From: Streptomyces polyasparticus
Lineage (GTDB): Bacteria; Actinomycetota; Actinomycetes; Streptomycetales; Streptomycetaceae
Length of the DNA stretch: 50,644 nucleotides
NCBI RefSeq assembly: GCF_014493765.1
Contig: NZ_JACTVJ010000038.1
Location: forward strand, 1 to 50,644
Reading direction: 5' to 3'
Shown: positions 16,929-26,328 of the stretch, piece after piece
How positions within the stretch are numbered: position 1 is the stretch's first letter
How the letters are laid out: each line of letters opens with the position of its first letter
Program-made: the position numbers and the translations under genes
The notes under the pieces: generated by a model
What the model saw: only the letters and a program-made list of their open reading frames with translations
The model's database searches: none
What the model was told of the DNA's origin: nothing

Positions 16929-19577
16929 TCAGCCGGTGGTGCACTTCTTTCCGGCGACCGTGAACTCCGCCGGCTTCCCGTTCGCCGACGTCCAGCTCCC
17001 CGTGAAGCCGAACGCGGCACTCGCACCCGGGGCGATCCGCCCGTTCCAGCCGGCGTCCTTCGCGGTGACCGCGGCGCCCGACTGCGTGACCTGCGCGTTC
17101 CACGCCTGGGCGACCTTCTGCCCGTCGGGGAACGACCAGCCGAGCGTCCAGCCGTCCCAGGCCGCCGTGCCCGTGTTCCGCACGGTCACGTCGGCCTGGA
17201 AGCCGCCGGACCACTGGTTGGTCACCTTGTACGTCACCGCGCACGTGCCCGGTTCCTCCCCGCCCGGGGGAGGGGAGTCCGCCGTGTCGCCGACGATGAT
17301 GCCGCGCCCGTTCGTCGACACGTACACGCGGCCGTACACCCGCGGATCACCGGTGATCGCCGCGCCCGTCCAACCCCACTGGTGCGCATCGTCGTTGATA
17401 CGGGTCCAGGACGCCCCGGCGTCGGTCGAGCGGAAGATGCCGCGGACCCCGCCGATCTTCGCGCTGGTGTAGAGCGCCGGATACGTGGTGCCGGGCGCCG
17501 CCTTGCCGAACCCGATCGTGTCCGCCTGCTCGACGCCCGCGAGCCGGGTGAAGCTCGCGCCGCCGTCCGTCGAGTGCCACAGCCCGTACGGGCCCTTCGT
17601 CGAGCCGCCCGCCAGCCAGATGTCGCCCTTGGCGCCGGGCACGGCCTTGAAGCGGACGTTGCCGTCGGTGGGCAGACCGGAGGAGGCCTTCGCGGTGAAG
17701 GTCGCGCCGCCGTCCGAACTCGTATGGAAGACACCGGACTTGAAGGCGTAGAAGGTGGAGGCGTCCACACGGTCGGACTCGACCACCGCACCCGCCGGCA
17801 CCCCGGCCGAGGCGGTCCACGCCCCGCCCGTGCCCGTCTGCACACCGGCACCGTCCGGGCTCCACACGAAGCGGGCGCCGTCCGCGGACACCGCGACCGT
17901 GCCGCCGCCCGTCACGCCCGAGGGCTCGGCGCCCGCCGCCCGCCAGGTCGCGCCGTTGTCGCCGGAGAGCGCGACATGTGCGCCCGACTCGACGTTGCCC
18001 GCGCGTGCCACCACATCCGGTTTCGTCTCCGCGAAGTCCAGGGTGGTGAAGGTGGGTGAGGTGAACAGCATCGGGGGCACCGTCGACAGATCCGTATGAC
18101 GGAAGCCGCCGAGGTCGCCGAGCGCGCTCAGGAGCGGGGCGCCCGACGGGGGAGAGGCCAGGTCGTTGACTGCAGTCTCCTCAAGTCCCTTGACCATGGG
18201 GCGGATCGAGAAGGTGCCGCCCGTGTCCCACTTGCCGAGGTCCTCGGTGCCGTAGATCGTCGCGCCCGTCCCGTACATCATCCGGTCCGAGTCGAACGGG
18301 TCGATCTCCAGGGCCTCCGTCATCCAGCCGAGCTTCGGCGTCTGCTCGGGCGGCGCGGGGCTGCCGCCCCAGGTCAGCCAGGGCGAGGAGGAGACGTCGA
18401 TGGTGTAGCGGTTCACGCGGTTCGCGTCCGGGCCGTAGTCCCAGGCCTTCGTCCAGGTGGTGCCGCTGTCCGTGGAGCGGAAGATCATGGTGTCGGGCCA
18501 CCAGGAGCTGTATCCGGTGACCATGACGGTGCCGGGCTTCTGCCGGTCGAGGGTGAGACCGCTGAACCCGTAGTACGCGTCCGCCTCGGCGACCGGGCTG
18601 ATGTCCTTCCACTCGCCGGTCTTGGTGGAGTACCGCCACACCTGTCCCTTGCCGCCGTCGTACGGGCCGCCCTTGTCGCTGTACGCCAGGTACAGATGGC
18701 CGTTCGCGGCGTCGAGGACGCTCTTGTGCGGCAGGTAGCCGGTGGGCTGGCCGGGCAGCCGCTGCCAGGTGGCACCGGCGTCGGTGGAGCGGTAGACCGC
18801 GTTCTCCTTGTCGGCGACGCCCGCGTAGAGGGTCTGCGTACGGCCGGAGCCGGAGCCCGTCGACTCGTCGAAGGTCACCCAGGTGACGCCCAGGAGATCC
18901 GAGTTGTAGCCGGAGGTGTCGGAAGGGTCGGGCGCGTACGTACCCGGGTTGGGGAATGCCGTGACCTCGGACCACGTCACGCCCGCGTCTGTGGAGCGCC
19001 ACAGGCCCTTGCCGCTCGGGGCGCCGAAGTAGAGCACGTCGTTGTCGTGCGGGTCGATCGCGAGCCGCTCGCCCATGCCGCGGCCCGGCATGTTGCCGCC
19101 GACCTTGAACGGCAGGTCCGTCTTCTTCCAGGTGGCCCCGCGGTCGGCCGAGCGCAGGATCGCGCCCATGCCGGGATCCCAGTCATTGGTGTACGTGCCG
19201 ACCGCCGCGTACACCCGGTCCGGATCCACGGCGTCGGTCGCGATCGAGGCGACACCGGTGTGGCCCCAGTCGTCCCAGCCGACCGCGTCGAGCAACGGGA
19301 TCCAGGACTTGGTGCTCTGCTCCCAGCGGTAGGCGCCGCCGATGTCCGTACGGGCGTAGGCCAGGTTCTTCTCGCTGCGGTTGAACACGATGCCGGGCAC
19401 GAAGCCGCCGCCGTCGATACGGGCGTTGGTCCAGGTGGAGGAGTCTGCGGCGATACGCGGGGCGGGGGCGGGGGTGGGGGCGCTTGAGGCTTCCGTACTC
19501 GTCAACAGCCCTGCCGCCAGGGCGAGTACGGCCGCGACGAGCAGGCGGGGACGCCGGGATCTTCCCAGTCTGGGCAT
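16929..19577 (-). CDS. Secreted GH74 xyloglucanase with C-terminal CBM2
   Basis: An 882-residue secreted enzyme. The signal peptide (RRPRLLVAAVLALAAGLL) precedes a two-propeller GH74 catalytic domain (about residues 40-760) rich in Asp-box-like STDAGATW/STDSGTTW repeats. The two catalytic aspartates are probably Asp78 (ARTDIGGAYRW) and Asp488 (GDLGGFRHTD). A short linker leads to a family 2 cellulose-binding module (about 780-882) with its terminal Cys pair (GTCAVTYKV ... KKCTTG) and surface Trp residues. GH74 enzymes cleave the xyloglucan backbone, exposing cellulose. The ATG at 19577 was chosen because AGGAA precedes it and the signal peptide follows. It lies downstream of the GH48 gene, separated by a hairpin, and has no CebR box of its own. 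Confidence 0.93.
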   Translation of the reverse strand: MPRLGRSRRPRLLVAAVLALAAGLLTSTEASSAPTPAPAPRIAADSSTWTNARIDGGGFVPGIVFNRSEKNLAYARTDIGGAYRWEQSTKSWIPLLDAVGWDDWGHTGVASIATDAVDPDRVYAAVGTYTNDWDPGMGAILRSADRGATWKKTDLPFKVGGNMPGRGMGERLAIDPHDNDVLYFGAPSGKGLWRSTDAGVTWSEVTAFPNPGTYAPDPSDTSGYNSDLLGVTWVTFDESTGSGSGRTQTLYAGVADKENAVYRSTDAGATWQRLPGQPTGYLPHKSVLDAANGHLYLAYSDKGGPYDGGKGQVWRYSTKTGEWKDISPVAEADAYYGFSGLTLDRQKPGTVMVTGYSSWWPDTMIFRSTDSGTTWTKAWDYGPDANRVNRYTIDVSSSPWLTWGGSPAPPEQTPKLGWMTEALEIDPFDSDRMMYGTGATIYGTEDLGKWDTGGTFSIRPMVKGLEETAVNDLASPPSGAPLLSALGDLGGFRHTDLSTVPPMLFTSPTFTTLDFAETKPDVVARAGNVESGAHVALSGDNGATWRAAGAEPSGVTGGGTVAVSADGARFVWSPDGAGVQTGTGGAWTASAGVPAGAVVESDRVDASTFYAFKSGVFHTSSDGGATFTAKASSGLPTDGNVRFKAVPGAKGDIWLAGGSTKGPYGLWHSTDGGASFTRLAGVEQADTIGFGKAAPGTTYPALYTSAKIGGVRGIFRSTDAGASWTRINDDAHQWGWTGAAITGDPRVYGRVYVSTNGRGIIVGDTADSPPPGGEEPGTCAVTYKVTNQWSGGFQADVTVRNTGTAAWDGWTLGWSFPDGQKVAQAWNAQVTQSGAAVTAKDAGWNGRIAPGASAAFGFTGSWTSANGKPAEFTVAGKKCTTG

Positions 19578-19619
19578 GGGGGTTCCTAGGGTCGGGGAAA
19601 GGGGTGGCGCACAGGGGAG

Positions 19620-19659
19620 CGGGCCGGGCGGACCTCGGGGAGGAGGCCCGCCCGGCCCG
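19620..19659 (-). terminator. Terminator-like hairpin between the GH48 and GH74 genes
   Basis: A perfect 12-bp stem (CGGGCCGGGCGG / CCGCCCGGCCCG) with a 16-nt loop, 30 bases after the GH48 stop. It would reduce read-through from the GH48 promoter into the xyloglucanase gene. Confidence 0.55.
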
Positions 19660-19688
19660 TCATGCACGGAGCCGCTTGCCGCGGGGCG

Positions 19689-22592
19689 TTATTCGAGCAG
19701 CTCCGCATAGGACCCCATGGCGAGTGCGATGTCCGCCTGGGCCCAGAACCGGTGGTACGTGAACGTCGGTGCCGCGCCGCCCGCCAAGTAGGTCTCGATC
19801 TTCGACCAGTTGGGGTCGTCCTTGTAGAAGGAGCGCAGCGACAGGAAGGTCGACGAGGAGTCGATCGTGTCGCCGTTCGGCATGGTGCCGGTGAAGGTGC
19901 TCGGCACGTACACGGCGTCGTCGAACCGGCTGTAGTCGGTGCGCGTCTCGGGCACCGCGACTCCGAGCGAGTCCTGGTGGTGCTCCCACATGCCGTCGAG
20001 GAGCGCCTTCGCCGTGGTCTTCGCCTCCGCGTCACCGGACCGGTCGGCGTAGTACGTCAGGGTCTTGGCGTACGCGGCCGCCACACCGACGTCGTTGGTG
20101 TAGTCGGCCACCGAGACATGAAGTCCGGCGTTGGCACCGGGACTTGCGGCGTTCCACGTGTCCGGCTTGCCCGACCACTGGAGTGTGGCGGGGATCCGGA
20201 ACGTGCCGTCGGGGTTCACGGTCGTCTCCGACAGGGCCCAGTCGACCCACTTGTCGAGCACGGCCTTCGCCTCGGCGTCGCCCGTCTGCTGGTAGTACTC
20301 GGCGACCCGCTCCATCGACCACGCCTGGAACCCGAACCACTGGTTCGACGGCGGGTCGTGGTAGACCGGCTTCTCGTCGTAGTACATGCCGTAGAAGGTC
20401 GGTGTACCGGCCGGCGCCGCACCGTAGGCGCCGCCCCAGCTGTTGGTCGCGCCGCCGGCGATGGCGCCTTCGTCCGACTGCAGCCAGCGGTAGAACTCCA
20501 TCTGCCGGTCGAGCGACTTGGCCCAGTCCGCCTGCCCTGTCGCCGACTTGGGCTTGAGGTCGGCGTACGAGGAGAGCGCGTACGCGGCGAGCGGGTTCTG
20601 GTAGCCGCCGTGTGCGTGGCTGGAGCCGATACGCCAGGACCAGCCCGCCGAGGTGTCGACGGCGCCGCCCCACGCGTAGTACCAGGACATCAGGTAGTGC
20701 GAGGAGTCCTTGCCGGTGCCGGCCGGGCAGCTGGGCGAGGTGCAGTTGCCCACCTTCTTGAAGTACTTGTCGTACATCGAGTACCGCAGGTAGTCGCCCA
20801 TCTTGGCGGCCTTGCCGACGGTCGCCGAGACCGCGGAGCCCTTGCCCTGCTGCTCGGCCCAGATGTCGGCCCAGTACGCGGCCTGCACGGCCCGCGCGTC
20901 GGCATCCGGCGCGTTGGTGAACTTCCACTGCTTGGCGTACGAGGAGTCGCCGGTGAACAGGTCCAAGTACCCGTTCTTCCCGCCGTACTTGAAGGCGTCG
21001 CAGGTCGGCTGCGGGATGGTCTCCCACACCGACTCCTGCGCACCGCGCTGGAAGGTGTTGATGTACGAGGGCCCGGTGGCGGTCGGTCCCGCCTCGCACT
21101 TGCCGGGCTCGTTGCCGTACCCGTAGACGTTGTCCACGTCCTGCAGCCAGTGCATGCCGTAGATGTCGTCGGTGCCGTACGCGCTCTTCAGCTCACCCGC
21201 GATCGGATCGCTGCCCACGGACACCGACGGGTCGAGCTTCGCCGGGTACTGGGACGGCAGATCGTGCTCGGGGGCGTACGTGGCCGGCTTGGACGCGTTG
21301 TAGGAGGCGTTCGTCGGCTGGTCCGCGTGCGTGGGGATCATGTACTTCTCCATGATCTCCCAGGCCCCGTTGAACTTGGTCCAGTCGCCGGTGACCTTGC
21401 CGTACATGGCCTGCAGCCACAGCAGATACGAGTACGCCTCGGAGGTCGTCTCGTGGCCGTGGTCCGGGGCTTCGACGATCAGGGTCTCGACCGAGTGGTA
21501 CGGGATGCCCTCGGGCGAGAAGTAGCCGTTCGCCGGGTTGGTGATCTTCCCGTAGAGATCCAGGAAGCGGGCGTCGTACGTCGAGGAGCCGGCCAGCTGG
21601 GTGACCGTGACCTCGGCCTTCGCATGCCCGGGCGCGGTGGCCGTGAAGGTCGCGGCGCCGGTGCCCGAGGAGTCGGCGGCCACCGTCACCTTCTGGGCCG
21701 TGCTCCAGTTCGACGGGGTGAAGGTCAGGCTCGCCCCGGAGGACACGGACAGGCCCGTGTTGCCGGCGGTGCGGGCGGTGGAGACCGTCACGTTCGCCGT
21801 GGGCTGCGTGGACAGCTTGACGTCGAAGGTGCCCGACTTGCCCTGCTGGACGGCGAGTTGGGACGGCGTGGCGACCAGGGCGGGACCCGCCGCGACCGTG
21901 ATGCCGACGGGCGCAGACTCGCCGGACGCGCCCATGCTGTCGTACGCCTTCGCGTACAGGGAGTGCGTACCGGCCGCGAGGTTGCCCGCGGCGAGCTCGA
22001 ACGGCGCGGTGGTGTCCGTGCCGAGCAGCGTGGTGTCGTCGTAGAACTCGACCTTGCTCACGGTGGCCCCGTCGGCGGCCGCCGCGGTGGCGGCCATCGG
22101 CACGGGGTCACCGGCCGAGTAGACCGCGCCGGCCTTCGGGCTGGTGAGCACCGTGACCGGGGGCTGATGGGCGCCCGTACAGGGAGTGCCGTTGATCGCG
22201 AAGCTCGTGGGCGCCGCGTTCGCGCCGCTGTAGGCGAACTGCGCGCCGGTGGACGTGGCGGCGCCGGCCGCGATCTTCGCGTTGTACCCGGCGTCCTTCA
22301 CGGTGATGTTCTTGCCGGACTGCGACCAGGTGCCGTTCCAGCCGCCCGCGAGCTTCTGGTCACCGGTGTACGCGTAGGTGAGGGTCCAGCCGTCGATCGC
22401 CTCCGTACCGCGGTTGGTGATCGTCAGATCGGCCGTGAAGCCGGAGCCCCAGTCATTGGTCTTGTAGTCGACGCTGCACGCAACCGCCGCTGCTTCAGCG
22501 GTGGTCGGCAGCGTGACGAGGGTGGCGAGCGGGAGCGCGAGTGCGGCCGTGGCGGCGGTCCATAACCGTCTGGCCGGTTTTCTTCTGCGCAT
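19689..22592 (-). CDS. Secreted GH48 processive cellulase with N-terminal CBM2, Ig-like and X2-like modules
   Basis: A 967-residue multidomain exocellulase. Order: signal peptide (about 1-38); CBM2 (about 40-140, [20 protein letters not shown] to GTPC); an Ig-like module (about 145-240, [19 protein letters not shown]); an X2-like beta module (about 242-340); then the GH48 domain (about 345-967). The likely proton donor is Glu385 in [12 protein letters not shown]48 enzymes pull single cellulose chains and release cellobiose, and act strongly with GH6 and GH5/GH9 enzymes. AGGAGG precedes the ATG. It is divergent from the GH5 gene across a promoter that holds one perfect and one degenerate CebR box, so it should be induced by cello-oligosaccharides. 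Confidence 0.94.
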   Translation of the reverse strand: MRRRKPARRLWTAATAALALPLATLVTLPTTAEAAAVACSVDYKTNDWGSGFTADLTITNRGTEAIDGWTLTYAYTGDQKLAGGWNGTWSQSGKNITVKDAGYNAKIAAGAATSTGAQFAYSGANAAPTSFAINGTPCTGAHQPPVTVLTSPKAGAVYSAGDPVPMAATAAAADGATVSKVEFYDDTTLLGTDTTAPFELAAGNLAAGTHSLYAKAYDSMGASGESAPVGITVAAGPALVATPSQLAVQQGKSGTFDVKLSTQPTANVTVSTARTAGNTGLSVSSGASLTFTPSNWSTAQKVTVAADSSGTGAATFTATAPGHAKAEVTVTQLAGSSTYDARFLDLYGKITNPANGYFSPEGIPYHSVETLIVEAPDHGHETTSEAYSYLLWLQAMYGKVTGDWTKFNGAWEIMEKYMIPTHADQPTNASYNASKPATYAPEHDLPSQYPAKLDPSVSVGSDPIAGELKSAYGTDDIYGMHWLQDVDNVYGYGNEPGKCEAGPTATGPSYINTFQRGAQESVWETIPQPTCDAFKYGGKNGYLDLFTGDSSYAKQWKFTNAPDADARAVQAAYWADIWAEQQGKGSAVSATVGKAAKMGDYLRYSMYDKYFKKVGNCTSPSCPAGTGKDSSHYLMSWYYAWGGAVDTSAGWSWRIGSSHAHGGYQNPLAAYALSSYADLKPKSATGQADWAKSLDRQMEFYRWLQSDEGAIAGGATNSWGGAYGAAPAGTPTFYGMYYDEKPVYHDPPSNQWFGFQAWSMERVAEYYQQTGDAEAKAVLDKWVDWALSETTVNPDGTFRIPATLQWSGKPDTWNAASPGANAGLHVSVADYTNDVGVAAAYAKTLTYYADRSGDAEAKTTAKALLDGMWEHHQDSLGVAVPETRTDYSRFDDAVYVPSTFTGTMPNGDTIDSSSTFLSLRSFYKDDPNWSKIETYLAGGAAPTFTYHRFWAQADIALAMGSYAELLE

Positions 22593-22676
22593 GCCCTGGT
22601 TCCTCCTTGCGGCTCAGGAAGCGGGGGGTGTCGGCGACGCCGGCGGGGACTTGGGCGGCGCCAACCTGTGAACCAG

Positions 22677-22690
22677 TGGGAGCGCTCCCA
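22677..22690. promoter_or_regulatory. CebR box in the GH48/GH5 divergent promoter
   Basis: A perfect TGGGAGCGCTCCCA, 85 bases before the GH48 start and 213 before the GH5 start. It links secreted cellulases to the same repressor as the ceb operon. Confidence 0.9.
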
Positions 22691-22812
22691 TAGTGGGGAA
22701 GGGGGAATTGAGGGTCAAGGGGCGTGAAGAGTCGAATAATTTCGACAGTGAGAAATGGCAATGCCTCTGTTGCTTGATGGCAATTCCTTCTCTACAGTCC
22801 ACCAGCAACCAG

Positions 22813-22826
22813 TGGGAGCGATTCCA
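22813..22826. promoter_or_regulatory. Degenerate CebR box nearer the GH5 gene
   Basis: TGGGAGCGATTCCA matches the CebR consensus at 12 of 14 positions and lies 77 bases before the GH5 start. The sequence between the two boxes is strikingly AT-rich for this genome, as expected of a promoter. Confidence 0.65.
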
Positions 22827-22902
22827 TCAGTCGACGCACCGGCACCGTGCACGCACCGTTCGCGCACCGTGCCGACCGCGTCCGAGCTGCAAGGAGTCGC
22901 TC

Positions 22903-24369
22903 ATGCGACACCCCCCGCACGGCTCGAAACTCCTGCTCGCGGCCGCCGTCACGGCGGCCACGCTCGTCCCGCTGACACCCTCCGTGTCGGCGGCCGCCGC
23001 TCCTGTCTGCACGGTCGAGTACTCCGTCACCTCGCAGTGGGGCGACGGCTTCCAGGGCGCGGTGAAGATCACCAACAACGGTCCTGCGACCAGCAGTTGG
23101 GACCTGAAGTTCGACTTCGCTGCCGGTCAGAAGGTGACCCAGGGCTGGTCCGCGAAGTGGACGCAGACCGGTACGTCCGTCACGGCCGCCAACGAGGCGT
23201 GGAACGGCTCGCTGGCGACGGGCGCGAGCGTCTCGGCCGGTTTCATCGGCTCGTGGTCCGGCACCAACCCCGTACCCTCCGCGTTCCAGCTGAACGGCGC
23301 GACCTGCAACGAGGACTCCGGCGGCCCGACCGATCCACCGGATCCGCCGGCCGGCCACCCGCCGGCGCTCGAAGTGTCCGGAAACAAGCTCGTCGACGCA
23401 GCCGGCGCGACCCGCCGCATTCTCGGCGTGAACCGTTCGGGCGCCGAGTTCATGTGCGTCCAGGGATATGGGATCTTCGACGGTCCGGTCGACGACGCCT
23501 CCGTGAAGGCGATCGCCGACTGGAAGGCCAATGCTGTCCGGATTCCGCTCAATGAGGAGTGCTGGCTGGGTCTGGACAACATCAAACCCGAGTACGGCGG
23601 CGCGCATTACCGCGATGCGATCAAGGAATTGGTCACGCGCGTCAAAACCCACGGAATGACACCGATCCTGGAAATGCACTGGTCGTACGGCCAGTACACG
23701 GGCAACAGCGCCGGCTGCTCCGATGTGCACGCCAGCTGCCAGAAACCCATGCCCGACGCGCAGTACGCGCCGGCGTTCTGGACCTCGGTGGCGACCGCGT
23801 ACAAGGACGACCGGACGGTCGTCTTCGACCTCTTCAACGAGCCGTATCCGGACCGCGCCACCCCCACCCTCCAGCAGGCCTGGGCCTGCTGGAAGGACGG
23901 CGGCACGTGCCCCGGCATCGGCTACGAAGTGGCCGGAATGCAGGACCTGGTGGACGCCGTACGGGCCACCGGGGCGCGCAACGTGATCCTCGCGGGCGGC
24001 CTTGCCTACTCCAACGACCTCGGCCAGTGGCTCGCCCACAAACCCGTGGACCCGGCCGGAAATCTGGCCGCGGCCTGGCATGTCTACAACTTCAACACCT
24101 GTGCGAACGAGGCGTGCTGGGACTCCACGCTCGCACCCGTGGCCGCCGAAGTGCCGCTCGTCGCGGGCGAGATCGGCGAGAACACCTGCGCCCACGGCTT
24201 CACCGACAGGGTCATGAACTGGTTCGACGACCGCGCCCTGTCCTACCTCGGCTGGACCTGGAACACGTGGAACTGCTCCTCGGGACCGGCCCTCATCAGC
24301 TCGTACGACGGTACGCCGACGGCGTACGGGACCGGGCTGCGCGACCGTCTGCGCGCCCTGAACGGCTGA
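22903..24369 (+). CDS. Secreted GH5 endoglucanase with N-terminal CBM2
   Basis: A 488-residue cellulase. The signal peptide (about 1-31) is followed by a family 2 cellulose-binding module (PVCTVEYSVTSQWGDGFQG to NGATC, about 34-135), a Pro/Gly/Asp-rich linker (GGPTDPPDPPAGHPP) and a GH5 TIM-barrel domain. The acid/base is probably Glu313 in DLFNEPY and the nucleophile Glu423 in LVAGEIGEN. It cuts internal beta-1,4 bonds of cellulose and creates ends for GH48 and GH6. The start at 22903 has AAGGAG upstream; the in-frame extension to 22693 would include the CebR boxes. The GH6 gene follows after 90 bases on the same strand, probably in one operon. Confidence 0.93.
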   Translation: MRHPPHGSKLLLAAAVTAATLVPLTPSVSAAAAPVCTVEYSVTSQWGDGFQGAVKITNNGPATSSWDLKFDFAAGQKVTQGWSAKWTQTGTSVTAANEAWNGSLATGASVSAGFIGSWSGTNPVPSAFQLNGATCNEDSGGPTDPPDPPAGHPPALEVSGNKLVDAAGATRRILGVNRSGAEFMCVQGYGIFDGPVDDASVKAIADWKANAVRIPLNEECWLGLDNIKPEYGGAHYRDAIKELVTRVKTHGMTPILEMHWSYGQYTGNSAGCSDVHASCQKPMPDAQYAPAFWTSVATAYKDDRTVVFDLFNEPYPDRATPTLQQAWACWKDGGTCPGIGYEVAGMQDLVDAVRATGARNVILAGGLAYSNDLGQWLAHKPVDPAGNLAAAWHVYNFNTCANEACWDSTLAPVAAEVPLVAGEIGENTCAHGFTDRVMNWFDDRALSYLGWTWNTWNCSSGPALISSYDGTPTAYGTGLRDRLRALNG

Positions 24370-24459
24370 GCGGTCCCTCGGCCGTTGAGCACCACGCACA
24401 CCGATCACCCCGCACGAACCCGCACCCATCGCCTTACGAAGAAGGGACACCCCCACACC

Positions 24460-26190
24460 ATGAGCCGTACCGGAAACAGATCCGGTGTCGCGTTACTCGC
24501 GGCCCTCACCCTGACCGGCGCCGCCTGCGCCGGCACCGCACTCGCCCTGCCCTCCGGCGCACCCGCCGCCGCGGCCGCCCCCGCCTGCACCGTGGACTAC
24601 AAGGTGCAGAACCAGTGGGACTCCGGCTTCACCTCGGCCGTGACCGTCACCAACAACGGCGCCGCGGTGAGCAGTTGGAACCTCACCTGGTCCTACGCCG
24701 GCAACCAGAAGATCAGCAGCGGCTGGAACGCCGAGCTCACCCAGTCCGGCGCCGCCGTCACCGCCAAGAACATGAGCTACAACGGCTCGCTGCCCACCGG
24801 CGGCTCCACCTCCTTCGGATTCAACGCCACCTACAGCGGGACGAACGCCGTGCCCGCGACGTTCAAGCTGAACGGCGTCACCTGCAACGAGGACACCGGC
24901 GGTCCCACCGATCCGCCCACCGATCCGCCGGGACCCGGTGAGCGCGTCGACAATCCGTACGCAGGCGCCAAGATGTACGTGAATCCGGAGTGGTCGGCGA
25001 AGGCCGCCGCCGAACCGGGCGGCACCGCGATAGCGAACCAGCCCACCGCCGTCTGGCTCGACCGCATCGCCGCGATCAACGGCGTGAACGGCGGGATGAG
25101 TCTGCGCGACCACCTGGACAAGGCACTTGAGCAGAAGGGCTCGGGCGAGCTGACCGTCCAGTTCGTCGTCTACAACCTGCCCGGCCGCGACTGCGCGGCC
25201 CTCGCCTCCAACGGTGAGCTCGGCCCGACCGAGATCGACAAGTACAAGACCCAGTACATCGACCCGATCGCCGCGACCCTCGGCGACGCGAAGTACGCGG
25301 GCCTGCGCATCGTCACCACCATCGAGATCGACTCACTGCCCAACCTCGTCACCAACGTCACGCCGCGCCCGACCGCGACCCCCAACTGCGACGTGATGAA
25401 GGAGAACGGCAACTACCAGAAGGGCGTCGGCTACGCCCTCGACAAGCTCGGCGCCATCCCCAACGTCTACAACTACATCGACGCCGGCCACCACGGCTGG
25501 CTCGGCTGGGACAGCAACTTCGGCCCCTCCGCCGAGCTGTTCAAGACCACCGCGACCAGCAACGGCGCCCAGCTGTCCGACGTCCACGGCTTCATCGTGA
25601 ACACGGCCAACTACAGCGCACTCAAGGAGGACCACTTCAAGATCGGGGACTCGGTCAACGGCGTCTCGGTGCGCCAGTCCAAGTGGGTCGACTGGAACCA
25701 GTACACCGACGAACTGTCGTACGCGCAGGGCATGCGCGCCAAGCTGGTCTCGCTCGGCTTCGACCCGAACCTCGGCATGCTGATCGACACCTCGCGCAAC
25801 GGCTGGGGCGGTCCGAACCGGCCCACCGGTCCGGGTGCGCAGACCTCGGTCGACACCTACGTGGACGGCGGGCGCTACGACCGCCGTATCCACCTCGGCA
25901 ACTGGTGCAACCAGTCCGGCGCCGGCCTCGGCGAGCGTCCGCAGGCCAACCCGGAGCCCGGCATCGACGCCTACGTGTGGATCAAGCCGCCGGGTGAGTC
26001 CGACGGTGCGAGCCGCCCGATCGACAACGACGAGGGCAAGGGCTTCGACCGCATGTGCGACCCGACGTACGAGGGCAACCCGCGCAACAACAACCACATG
26101 TCCGGTGCACTGCCCGACTCACCGCTTGCCGGGCACTGGTTCCCGGCCCAGTTCCAGGAGCTCCTGAAGAACGCGTACCCGGCGCTGTAA
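24460..26190 (+). CDS. Secreted GH6 cellobiohydrolase with N-terminal CBM2
   Basis: A 576-residue exported enzyme: signal peptide with a hydrophobic core (ALLAALTLTGAACAGTALAL), CBM2 (PACTVDYKVQNQWDSGFTSA to NGVTC), a short Pro-rich linker (GGPTDPPTDPPGPGE), and a GH6 catalytic domain. Family landmarks are FVVYNLPGRDCAA with Asp244, the likely proton donor Asp291 in TIEIDSLPN, and DTSRNGWGGPNRPTGPG. Residue spacing with long loop insertions fits the exo-acting (cellobiohydrolase, CelB/Cel6B-like) class that releases cellobiose from non-reducing ends. No CebR box lies directly before it; it probably shares the GH5 transcript. AAGGGA lies 14 bases before the ATG. A strong terminator follows. 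Confidence 0.93.
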   Translation: MSRTGNRSGVALLAALTLTGAACAGTALALPSGAPAAAAAPACTVDYKVQNQWDSGFTSAVTVTNNGAAVSSWNLTWSYAGNQKISSGWNAELTQSGAAVTAKNMSYNGSLPTGGSTSFGFNATYSGTNAVPATFKLNGVTCNEDTGGPTDPPTDPPGPGERVDNPYAGAKMYVNPEWSAKAAAEPGGTAIANQPTAVWLDRIAAINGVNGGMSLRDHLDKALEQKGSGELTVQFVVYNLPGRDCAALASNGELGPTEIDKYKTQYIDPIAATLGDAKYAGLRIVTTIEIDSLPNLVTNVTPRPTATPNCDVMKENGNYQKGVGYALDKLGAIPNVYNYIDAGHHGWLGWDSNFGPSAELFKTTATSNGAQLSDVHGFIVNTANYSALKEDHFKIGDSVNGVSVRQSKWVDWNQYTDELSYAQGMRAKLVSLGFDPNLGMLIDTSRNGWGGPNRPTGPGAQTSVDTYVDGGRYDRRIHLGNWCNQSGAGLGERPQANPEPGIDAYVWIKPPGESDGASRPIDNDEGKGFDRMCDPTYEGNPRNNNHMSGALPDSPLAGHWFPAQFQELLKNAYPAL

Positions 26191-26200
26191 CCCGGCGCTG

Positions 26201-26239
26201 CGGGCGGCCCTGCCCCGTCATCGGGGGCCGGGCCGCCCG
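26201..26239 (+). terminator. Terminator after the GH6 gene
   Basis: A long hairpin: outer stem CGGGCGGCCC / GGGCCGCCCG and inner stem CCCCG / CGGGG around TCAT, starting ten bases after the stop codon. It closes the cellulase island. Confidence 0.8.
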
Positions 26240-26328
26240 TTCCGCGTTCACCCGTTCGGCCGCGCGCCGATCGCCGCCGCCCCACCCCCGGGTTTCGCTG
26301 AGCGTCACGGAACCTGGAGGTGGCCGGC

